The notes under the pieces: model-generated
Seen by the model: the letters and a program-made list of their open reading frames with translations, nothing else
Told to the model about the DNA's origin: nothing
The model's database searches: none
Shown: piece after piece, positions 25,341-31,875 of the stretch
Position numbering within the stretch: position 1 is the first letter of the stretch
Layout: every line of letters starts with the position of its first letter
Program-made: the position numbers and the translations under genes
Assembly: GCA_002427465.1 (NCBI GenBank)
Contig: DIRC01000059.1
Span: forward strand, 1-32,462
Length of the DNA: 32,462 nt
Source of the DNA: Clostridiales bacterium UBA5446
Lineage (GTDB): Bacteria > Bacillota > Clostridia > Oscillospirales > Oscillospiraceae
Direction: 5' to 3'

Positions 25341-26714
25341 TCAGGCGATGATTTGTTTCAGGTATTCGATCTGTGTCCGGATGGACCGGGCCCCGGTTCC
25401 GCCGGCGGAAGTTCGTTTTTCCACGCAGGTGGAAAGGGCGATGTCCTCGTAAAGATCGGATTCAAACAGCGCGGAGAATTTTTTATAGTCCTCCATGGGC
25501 AGGTTATCCAGGGTTCGGCCCTTGGCGATGCAGTCGGAGACGATCATCCCGGTGAGCCGGTAGGCGCTGCGGAAGGGCATACCCTTTCGGGTCAGGTAGT
25601 CCGCCAGATCGGTGGCGTTAATAAATCCGTCCCTGGCGGCGGACAGCATATTTGCCCGGTTCACCCGCATGGTTCCCAGCATGGGCGCGAATATGGAAAG
25701 GCAGGCATTGGCGGTATCAAAACTATCGAACACGGCCTCTTTATCCTCCTGCATATCCTTGTTGTATGCCAGGGGAAGGCCCTTGAGCAGGGTAAGCAGG
25801 GCCATGAGGTTGCCGTATATTCTGCCGGTCTTGCCGCGGATCAGCTCCGCCATATCGGAGTTCTTCTTCTGGGGCATAATGGACGAGCCGGTGGTGTAGG
25901 CGTCGGAAAGCTCGGCGAAGCGAAACTCCCAACTGGTCCAGAGAATCAGTTCTTCCGCGAACCTGGACAGATGGGTCATCAGCAGGGCCAGGGCGGCGCA
26001 CAGCTCGACGCAGAAATCCCTGTCCGCAACGGCGTCCAGGCTGTTGAGGGAAAATCCGTCAAACCCCAGGGCCGCCGCCGTCATGCCCCGGTCTATGGGA
26101 TATGTGGTGCCGGCCAGGGCGCAGGCGCCCAGGGGGGAGACGTTCATCCGCCCGGCGGCGTCCTCCAGCCGGCCGATGTCCCGGGCCAGCATCATCCCGT
26201 AAGCCAGCAGATGATGTCCCAGAGTTATGGGCTGGGCCCGCTGCAGGTGTGTGTATCCGGGCATGACCGCGTCGGCGTTTTCCTCGGCCTGGGCAATAAT
26301 GGCGGCGATCAGGCTCTTGATCAGGGCGACGGTTTTTTCGGTTTCCTCCCGAAGATAAAGCCTTGTGTCGGTCGCCACCTGGTCATTCCGGCTGCGGGCT
26401 GTATGCAGCTTTTTGCCCGTGTCGCCCAGCCGGTCGATAAGCGCGGACTCGATAAAGGAGTGGATATCCTCGGCGGCGGGGTCGATTGGCAGGGAACCGT
26501 TTTCGATATCGCAAAGGATGCCGGAAAGGCCGTTTACCAGCGCCTCGCCCTCCGCTTCCGGGATAATGCCGCACTTTGCCAGCATCCCTGCATGGGCGAT
26601 GCTCCCCGCGATGTCCTGACGGAACATGCGGCTGTCTACGGCGATTGAGGAATTGAAATCGTCGGCGGCCTGATCTAGTTTTCCGGCGGCCTTTCCGGCC
26701 CAAAGCTTTTGCAT
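25341..26714 (-). CDS. argH: Argininosuccinate lyase
   Basis: A 457-residue tetrameric lyase of the aspartase/fumarase superfamily that splits argininosuccinate into arginine and fumarate, the last step. Signature GSSIMPQKKN is at 276-285 with the catalytic Ser in the flexible loop; TARSRNDQVATD (105-116) and THLQRAQP (155-162) complete the active site. The N-terminus QKLWAGKAAGKLD is a slight variant of the usual KLWGGRF. ATG 26714 lies 13 nt after the argG stop with a weak GGGGTGATC-type ribosome binding site; a frame extended to 26831 would overlap argG. Confidence 0.96.
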   Translation of the reverse strand: MQKLWAGKAAGKLDQAADDFNSSIAVDSRMFRQDIAGSIAHAGMLAKCGIIPEAEGEALVNGLSGILCDIENGSLPIDPAAEDIHSFIESALIDRLGDTGKKLHTARSRNDQVATDTRLYLREETEKTVALIKSLIAAIIAQAEENADAVMPGYTHLQRAQPITLGHHLLAYGMMLARDIGRLEDAAGRMNVSPLGACALAGTTYPIDRGMTAAALGFDGFSLNSLDAVADRDFCVELCAALALLMTHLSRFAEELILWTSWEFRFAELSDAYTTGSSIMPQKKNSDMAELIRGKTGRIYGNLMALLTLLKGLPLAYNKDMQEDKEAVFDSFDTANACLSIFAPMLGTMRVNRANMLSAARDGFINATDLADYLTRKGMPFRSAYRLTGMIVSDCIAKGRTLDNLPMEDYKKFSALFESDLYEDIALSTCVEKRTSAGGTGARSIRTQIEYLKQIIA

Positions 26715-26727
26715 AAGATCACCCCGG

Positions 26728-27954
26728 TTACAGTTTGTTTTTGGCGTCCACCTGGGCCTGCACTTTGATGGGCAGCCCGCAGAGGCTGATAAAACCGGCC
26801 GCGTCGGCCTGGTTAAAGACGTTGTCCTCACCGAAGGTGGCGATTTCCTCGGAATAGAGGCTGTAGCTGCTCCAGGCGCCGGCTTTGATGATGTTGCCCT
26901 TGTAAAGCTTCAGCCTGACCTTGCCCGTCACCCGCTCCTGGGTCTTTTCGACAAACGCGGAAAGTGCCTCCCGCAGTGGGGTATACCACTGGCCGTTGTA
27001 TACAAGCTGAGCAAAGGTAATCGCCAGCTCCTGCTTTTTATGGGCGGTCATTTTGTCCAGACAGAGGGTTTCCAGATATTTGTGGGCAAAATGGAGGATC
27101 TCACCCCCCGGGGTCTCGTAAACGCCCCTGCATTTCATGCCGACAAGCCGGTTTTCCACAATGTCCAGAAGGCCGATGCCGTTTTCCCCGCCCAGCGCAT
27201 TGAGCTTAAGGATAATTTCCTTGGCGCTCATGGCCTTGCCGTCCAGAGCCGACGGGATGCCCGCTTCAAAATCCAGCGTCAGGTATGTGGGCGTATCCGG
27301 CGCCCGCAGGGGTGAGACGGACATCTCAAGGAATCCGTCCTTTTCATAAAGCGGCTCGCTGCCGGCGTTTTCCAGATCAAGACCCTCGTGGGAAAGATGC
27401 CAGAGGTTTTTATCCTTGGAATAGTTCGTCTCCCGGCTGATTTTCAGGGGCACGCCGCGGGCCTCGGCATAGGCGATCTCCTCCTCCCGGGATTTAATGT
27501 CCCACTCGCGCCAGGGCGCGATGACCTTCATGTCCGGCGCAAAGTGCTTGATCGTCAGTTCAAAGCGCACCTGGTCATTGCCTTTTCCTGTGCAGCCGTG
27601 GCAAATGGCGTCCGCCCCCTCGGCTTTGGCAATCTCCACCAGCCGCTTGGCTATGACAGGCCGGGCCAGAGCGGTACCCAGCAGATAATCCTCATACAGC
27701 GCTCCGGCCTTGATCGACGGGATAATGAAATCGTCCACAAATTCATCCGTCAGATCTGCCACATACAGCTTGGATGCGCCGGATTTGATGGCCTTTTCCT
27801 CCAGCCCCTCCAGTTCGTCGGCCTGGCCGACGTCCCCGGAAACGGCAATAATCTCACAGTTATCATAGTTTTCCTTCAGCCAGGGAATGATGACGGAGGT
27901 ATCCAGCCCGCCGGAATAGGCAAGCACAACCTTCTTAACGGTCTTTTCCTGCAT
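26728..27954 (-). CDS. argG: Argininosuccinate synthase
   Basis: A 408-residue N-type ATP pyrophosphatase that condenses citrulline and aspartate. The PP-motif AYSGGLDTS (12-20) is at the N-terminus, and SGDVGQ, HGCTGKGNDQVRFE and ETNYSKDKNLWHLSHEG give the citrulline and aspartate sites. AAGGAGG lies 7-9 nt before the ATG. It is the first gene of the arg operon and lies about 37 nt after the predicted transcription start controlled by the ARG box at 28012-28025. Confidence 0.97.
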   Translation of the reverse strand: MQEKTVKKVVLAYSGGLDTSVIIPWLKENYDNCEIIAVSGDVGQADELEGLEEKAIKSGASKLYVADLTDEFVDDFIIPSIKAGALYEDYLLGTALARPVIAKRLVEIAKAEGADAICHGCTGKGNDQVRFELTIKHFAPDMKVIAPWREWDIKSREEEIAYAEARGVPLKISRETNYSKDKNLWHLSHEGLDLENAGSEPLYEKDGFLEMSVSPLRAPDTPTYLTLDFEAGIPSALDGKAMSAKEIILKLNALGGENGIGLLDIVENRLVGMKCRGVYETPGGEILHFAHKYLETLCLDKMTAHKKQELAITFAQLVYNGQWYTPLREALSAFVEKTQERVTGKVRLKLYKGNIIKAGAWSSYSLYSEEIATFGEDNVFNQADAAGFISLCGLPIKVQAQVDAKNKL

Positions 27955-27997
27955 AGGTATTCCTCCTTATTGAGAAGCAGAGTAATATTATGCAATG

Positions 27998-28026
27998 ATA
28001 ATACCGCATTATGAATAAATATTCAA
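27998..28026 (-). promoter_or_regulatory. Sigma-A promoter of the arg operon
   Basis: On the minus strand TTGAAT (28026-28021), 17-nt spacer, TATTAT (28003-27998). Predicted start near 27991. It is the only promoter seen before the seven genes argG to argF. Confidence 0.8.
28012..28025. promoter_or_regulatory. ARG box (ArgR/AhrC operator)
   Basis: TGAATAAATATTCA matches the ARG box consensus TGAAT-WWWW-ATTCA at every position. It shares five bases with the -35 (28021-28025), so ArgR binding should block RNA polymerase when arginine is plentiful. Only one full box is seen; AhrC often uses two or more. Confidence 0.85.
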
Positions 28027-28140
28027 TAGGGAATTGGCGATTCGTAGAAACCGACAATCTGAAGCGGTTAGGCGGCGCGGTATTCTGGGCTTATATCACA
28101 AGCCGCGTCCGGCCATTTGACCGAAAACCGGGAAATGAAT

Positions 28141-28172
28141 AAAAAGTCGCCGCTTTCATTCGAAAGCGGCGA
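28141..28172 (-). terminator. Intrinsic terminator of the glnA-ANTAR operon, overlapping the ANTAR stop
   Basis: TCGCCGCTTTC (28147-28157), loop ATTC, GAAAGCGGCGA (28162-28172); on the minus strand it is followed by CTTTTTATT. One arm encodes the last ANTAR codons and the stop codon lies in the stem and loop. Confidence 0.88.
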
Positions 28173-28692
28173 TGACAAGTTTGGCGGTTTCAGTGAGTTT
28201 TGCGCAGGTCTCCATACTTCTGCGCTGGAGGGTTTTATAGGCCGCTTCTTCGGAAAGCCCGTGCTTTTCCATCAGCAGCTGCTTGGCGCGCTGTATCAGC
28301 AGTAAATCCTCCGGACTGCGGTGCTGGAGGGTCTTGGCGTACCGCATGCGGTCCATCTGGATGAGCATATTGACGGCTCCTACCAGTTCGCCCGTTTTGA
28401 CCGGCACCGGGAGCCTGAAGATGGCTTCGTCCGAACAGAGCTCGATCAGATTCGGCTTTGCCACCACCAGCAGGGAGGCGGTTTCGCCCAGAAGGAAGGC
28501 CAGTTGGTCCGCGGTCATATCTGGGAACTTGTGGCCGCAAATCACCACGCCACCGCCCATTTTCTTGATGGAGCGGATGGCGCCCGCGCCGGTACGGCAG
28601 CGATATCTGACCGCAATGCTGTTTTTTTCCAGGGTGTCGGAAATCTGGTCTGCGAGTTTTTCGTTATCAACGGCCAGGACTGTTCTGATCAC
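28156..28692 (-). CDS. ANTAR-domain RNA-binding antiterminator with pseudo-receiver domain
   Basis: A 178-residue regulator. The C-terminal ANTAR domain (about 110-170) has the usual helices: LLLIQRAKQLLMEKHGLSEEAAYKTLQRRSM, then KLTETAKLVI. ANTAR proteins bind paired RNA hairpins in leaders and prevent termination. The N-terminal domain has a receiver-like pattern (VLAVDNEKLADQI, then VVICGHKFPDM), but the phospho-acceptor Asp of the usual LLDxxMPDM is Gly here (VVICGHKFPDM), so phosphorylation control is unlikely. It lies 38 nt after glnA, as in the known clostridial glnA-nitR arrangement, and probably senses nitrogen status to control glnA. GTG 28692 is chosen because AGGAGG is 7 nt before it; the ATG at 28710 lies upstream of this site. 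Confidence 0.85.
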   Translation of the reverse strand: MIRTVLAVDNEKLADQISDTLEKNSIAVRYRCRTGAGAIRSIKKMGGGVVICGHKFPDMTADQLAFLLGETASLLVVAKPNLIELCSDEAIFRLPVPVKTGELVGAVNMLIQMDRMRYAKTLQHRSPEDLLLIQRAKQLLMEKHGLSEEAAYKTLQRRSMETCAKLTETAKLVIAAFE

Positions 28693-28730
28693 TGTCGCGC
28701 CTCCTCGCATAGGTTACGCGGGGAAAATGC

Positions 28731-30062
28731 TCAGTATAAGATCATATACTTGCCGATTTCCCAGCTTGATACCCTTATTCTGTATTCGTCCCATTCCTTC
28801 AGCTTGCCTTCCACATAGCGGGAGAAAACGTGATCCCCAAGGGTTTTTTTCATCAGGTCGTCGGCAACCAGTTCTTTTACCGCTTCCTCCAGGGAGGCGG
28901 GAAGGCTTTCAATGTTATTGGCGCCGCGCATTTCGCCGTCCATCTCAAAAATGTTTTCAGTGATTTCCGCCGGGGGCGTCATTCCTTTTTCGATGCCGTC
29001 CAGGCCGGCGGCAAGACAGACGGCAAGAGCCAGGTACGGATTGCAGGAGGGGTCGGGGCAGCGCAGCTCAACTCGGGTGCTCTGGCCGCGGGCCGCGGGG
29101 ATGCGGATCAGGGCGCTTCGGTTGGAGGCGGACCAGGCAAGGTAGCAGGGGGCCTCATATCCGGGAACCAGGCGCTTGTAGGAGTTGACAAGGGGATTGG
29201 TGACGGCGGCCATGCTCTTGACATGGGTGAGCAGGCCGGCGATGAAGCTGTAAGCCTCCTTGGACAGGCCCTTGGGGCCGTCGGGATCGAAGAAAATATT
29301 TTTGCCGTCCTTGAAAAGGGACATGTTAGTGTGCATTCCGGAGCCGTTGATGCCGAAGACCGGCTTCGGCATGAAGGTGGCGTGAAGGCCGTTTTTTTGA
29401 GCCAGAGTTTTGACGGCGGTTTTGAAGGTCATAATATTATCGGCGGCTTTCAGAGCCTCGGCGTACTTAAAGTCAATCTCATGCTGGCCGGCCGCCACCT
29501 CGTGGTGGGAGGCTTCGATCTCAAAGCCCATTTCCTCCAATGCCATGCAGATCTCGCGGCGTACGCTCTCGCCGTGATCCAGAGGCCCCAGATCAAAATA
29601 TCCGGCTTCATCCCCGGTCTGAGTGGTGGGCTTGCCGTTTTCATCGGTCTCAAAGAGGAAAAATTCGCATTCGGGGCCGACATTAAAAGTATACCCGAGA
29701 GCCGCGGCTTTGGCAATCGCGGTTCTAAGCACATAGCGGGGATCGCCGACGAAGGGCGTACCGTCCGGGTTATAGACGTCGCAGATCAGTCTTGCGACCT
29801 TGCCGTGCTGAGGACGCCAGGGAAGGATGGCAAAGGTGTCCAGGTCCGGCCAAAGATACTGATCCGACTCATGTATGCGGGTAAAGCCCTCAATGGAGCT
29901 GCCGTCGATGGTCATCTGGTTATTGACCGCCTTTTCAATCTGTGAGGCGGTGATCGCAACATTCTTCAGCTGGCCGAAGATATCGGTGAACTGCATACGG
30001 ATAAATTCAATCCCCTCTTCTGAGACCAGGCGAATGATGTCTTCTTTGGCATATTTGCTCAT
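28731..30062 (-). CDS. glnA: Glutamine synthetase type I (GSI-alpha)
   Basis: A 443-residue glutamine synthetase that makes glutamine from glutamate, ammonia and ATP; dodecameric and cytosolic. It shows the beta-Grasp start (FTDIFGQLKNV), DGSSIEGF (53-60), metal-binding GPECEFF (129-135, Glu131 and Glu133), AGQHEIDF (191-198), NGSGMHTN (239-246) and NRSALIRIPA. The adenylylation-site Tyr loop and the 25-residue insertion of GSI-beta are absent, so control is by feedback and transcription rather than by GlnE. GAGAGGAG lies 8 nt before the ATG. Transcription starts at a perfect consensus promoter (30178-30206) and passes a leader terminator (30115-30168). The ANTAR gene follows. Confidence 0.97.
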   Translation of the reverse strand: MSKYAKEDIIRLVSEEGIEFIRMQFTDIFGQLKNVAITASQIEKAVNNQMTIDGSSIEGFTRIHESDQYLWPDLDTFAILPWRPQHGKVARLICDVYNPDGTPFVGDPRYVLRTAIAKAAALGYTFNVGPECEFFLFETDENGKPTTQTGDEAGYFDLGPLDHGESVRREICMALEEMGFEIEASHHEVAAGQHEIDFKYAEALKAADNIMTFKTAVKTLAQKNGLHATFMPKPVFGINGSGMHTNMSLFKDGKNIFFDPDGPKGLSKEAYSFIAGLLTHVKSMAAVTNPLVNSYKRLVPGYEAPCYLAWSASNRSALIRIPAARGQSTRVELRCPDPSCNPYLALAVCLAAGLDGIEKGMTPPAEITENIFEMDGEMRGANNIESLPASLEEAVKELVADDLMKKTLGDHVFSRYVEGKLKEWDEYRIRVSSWEIGKYMILY

Positions 30063-30089
30063 ATTGTTTTCTCCTCTCGAAAACCGTTA

Positions 30090-30107
30090 ATCGGGGCTGA
30101 CCCCAAT
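30090..30107 (-). promoter_or_regulatory. Second leader hairpin before glnA
   Basis: Minus-strand RNA ATUGGGG/CCCCGAU stem with loop UCAG, between the leader terminator and the ribosome binding site. Its GGGG can also pair with the CCCCC in the right side of the terminator, so an alternative antiterminator fold is possible. Confidence 0.5.
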
Positions 30108-30114
30108 GATTTTT

Positions 30115-30168
30115 AAAAAAGCAAAAGAGCAGGGGGAAAACCATACGTTTGGAACACCCTTGCTCTTT
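30115..30168 (-). terminator. Leader terminator/attenuator of glnA, candidate ANTAR target
   Basis: Minus-strand RNA: stem AAAGAGCA (30168-30161) with UGCUCUUU (30131-30124), extended by GGG/CCC, an internal loop, then CCA (30152-30150) and UGG (30143-30141) closing the hexaloop AACGUA. U-rich sequence UUUUGCUUUUUU follows. The loop has A at 1 and G at 4, as in known ANTAR sites. Only one such hairpin is evident, whereas described sites have two. Confidence 0.7.
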
Positions 30169-30177
30169 CGAAATTAA

Positions 30178-30206
30178 ATTATAGTGTTTATGCGAAGAAT
30201 TGTCAA
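30178..30206 (-). promoter_or_regulatory. Perfect consensus sigma-A promoter of glnA
   Basis: On the minus strand TTGACA (30206-30201), 17-nt spacer, TATAAT (30183-30178): an exact match to consensus. Predicted start near 30171, leader about 110 nt. Confidence 0.9.
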
Positions 30207-30245
30207 CAGATAAAATAAACTTTTTGGATTTGAACCGCAATGGAG

Positions 30246-30290
30246 GAAAACCCGGGGCGTGGCAGGGGAAAATTGATAGGCGCCGGGTTT
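30246..30290 (-). terminator. Possible terminator of the citrate synthase gene
   Basis: AAACCCGG (30248-30255) pairs with CCGGGTTT (30283-30290); minus-strand tail is TTTTCCTCC. The loop is long (27 nt) and the stem overlaps the gltA stop, so this is a weak call. Confidence 0.4.
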
Positions 30291-31650
30291 ACCGCTGGGA
30301 CATGGGCACGTACGGAGTGCCTTTGATGGCGGCCCGGTAGGCCGGGCGTATGATGCGGCCGCCGGACACGATTTCCTCTATGCGGTGCGCGCACCAGCCC
30401 GCAATCCGGGCGGAGGCAAAAAGCGGGGTATAAAGCTCCTCGGGGATTCCCAGCATACTGTATACAAATCCGGAATACAGATCCACATTGGCGCAGACCG
30501 GAAGTGTCAGGCCCTTCCGCTTCATGACGAGATCAGTACCCAGGCGCTCGATATTCTGGAGCAGGGTAAATTCATCTGAGCGGCCTTTGATTTCAGCCAG
30601 ATCACCGGCGTGTTTCTTAATTAAAACAGCCCGCGGATCGGACACCGTGTATACGGCGTGGCCAAGGCCGTATAGCTTGCCGGAGCCGTCACCGCATTCG
30701 CCGTCGAGGATTTTATTCAGGTAGGCGGTGATTTCGTCGTCGTCATGGATATCTCCGACATGCGCCTTGATATCGGAGAACATGTCCATCACCTTGGCGT
30801 TGGCGCCGCCGTGCAGAGGGCCTTTCAGGGAGCCTACGGCCGCCGCGATGGCGCTGTAGGAATCCGTTCCGGTGGAGGAGAGCACCCGGCAGGAGAAAGC
30901 GGAGTTGTTGCCGCCGCCGTGCTCGGCATGGAGCGTCAGCATCATGTCCAGCAGGAGGGCTTCCTCTCTGGTATACTTTTTATCCTTGCGGATCATGCGC
31001 AAAAAGTTCTCGGAGGTGGAGAGGTGTTCCCTGGGGATATGGATGTAAAGGGATTTGCCGTTATAATAATGGCGTTTTGCGGCGTAGGCATTGGCCGCGA
31101 TCACAGGAAAACGCCCAATCAGCTCAATGGACTGGCGGACAAGGTTTTCAATGGACATATCGTCGGGGGTGGGATCATAGGAATACAGCGCCAGGACACT
31201 CCGCGCCAGCTGGTTCATGATATTGGGGCTGGGCGCCTTGAGAATGATGTCCTCTGTAAAGTCCGGCGGGAGAATTCTTGCGGACGACAGGATGGTGTCG
31301 AAGCGGTCAAATTGCTCGGCGCTGGGGAGCTTGCCCATCAGCAAAAGATATGCCACTTCCTCAAAGCCGAAGGTTTGCTCCGAGGCATGGGCCTCGACGA
31401 TTTCCAGAAGGTCATAGCCGCGATAATAAAGATGACCGGCCATTGGCAGGCGCTCGCCGTCTTCTATGTAATAGCCCTGAACGCTGCCTATGCGGGTGAC
31501 GCCGGCCATTACGCCCGTGCCGTCCGCGTTCCTTAGACCGCGTTTAATGTTTTGATTCGCATAGAACTCGGGCCCGATGAGATACTCGTTGCGCAAATCC
31601 TCACAAAGCGAGCCCACATAACCGTACAGTATTTCATTAGCAGCATCCAT
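30289..31650 (-). CDS. gltA: Citrate synthase
   Basis: A 453-residue citrate synthase that condenses oxaloacetate and acetyl-CoA. Catalytic motifs are clear: LTLHAEHGGGN (238-248), GPLHGGAN (His280), GLGHAVY (His331) and NVDLYSG (Asp390). The N-terminal extension (about 1-50) and LYYRGYD (75-81) fit a clostridial citrate synthase group longer than the usual 370-430 residues. 2-Methylcitrate synthase is possible, but no methylcitrate genes are nearby and glnA and arg genes suggest a role in making 2-oxoglutarate and glutamate. AAGGGG about 10 nt before the ATG supports the start. A promoter (31683-31711) lies upstream. Confidence 0.93.
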   Translation of the reverse strand: MDAANEILYGYVGSLCEDLRNEYLIGPEFYANQNIKRGLRNADGTGVMAGVTRIGSVQGYYIEDGERLPMAGHLYYRGYDLLEIVEAHASEQTFGFEEVAYLLLMGKLPSAEQFDRFDTILSSARILPPDFTEDIILKAPSPNIMNQLARSVLALYSYDPTPDDMSIENLVRQSIELIGRFPVIAANAYAAKRHYYNGKSLYIHIPREHLSTSENFLRMIRKDKKYTREEALLLDMMLTLHAEHGGGNNSAFSCRVLSSTGTDSYSAIAAAVGSLKGPLHGGANAKVMDMFSDIKAHVGDIHDDDEITAYLNKILDGECGDGSGKLYGLGHAVYTVSDPRAVLIKKHAGDLAEIKGRSDEFTLLQNIERLGTDLVMKRKGLTLPVCANVDLYSGFVYSMLGIPEELYTPLFASARIAGWCAHRIEEIVSGGRIIRPAYRAAIKGTPYVPMSQR

Positions 31651-31682
31651 GAAATTGTCCCCTTAGCATCAGCGTTAGGAAT

Positions 31683-31711
31683 ATTATAATGTCGTGCCTT
31701 CAGAAATGCAA
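31683..31711 (-). promoter_or_regulatory. Sigma-A promoter of citrate synthase
   Basis: On the minus strand TTGCAT (31711-31706), 17-nt spacer, TATAAT (31688-31683). Predicted start near 31676. Confidence 0.7.
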
Positions 31712-31810
31712 GATGCAAAAGTAAAATATGCAGTATAAATTGAATTTGCCCTAATTTCTCCTGAAAATTGTGATATTATGCAAACTTGAGAGATTACCAT
31801 TGCACAACTC

Positions 31811-31838
31811 TTGCCTATTTACGCAAATCTGATATAAT
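31811..31838 (+). promoter_or_regulatory. Sigma-A promoter of the aconitase-like hydratase gene
   Basis: TTGCCT (31811-31816), 16-nt spacer, TATAAT (31833-31838) with TGA just before it (extended -10). The inverted repeat CTTAT-GGA-ATAAG at 31843-31855 lies at the predicted start and may be an operator. Confidence 0.7.
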
Positions 31839-31875
31839 CTCACTTATGGAATAAGACGAAGAGAGCGTGAATCGC

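Noticed and set aside
25272..26648. 458-codon open frame on the plus strand
   Set aside because: Lies entirely antisense to argH and its neighbour; composition is Gly/His/Gln-rich with no family motif. A GC-driven shadow of a certain gene.
28027..28140. Possible small gene between the arg promoter and the ANTAR terminator
   Set aside because: No frame with a ribosome binding site was found; only weak short repeats such as GGCTT/AAGCC were seen.
28830..29945. 371-codon plus-strand frame
   Set aside because: Antisense of glnA, which has all its motifs in place; no ribosome binding site or family resemblance.
30007..30147. Possible leader peptide upstream of glnA (ATG at 30147)
   Set aside because: No good ribosome binding site, no Gln-codon run, and it runs out of frame far into glnA.
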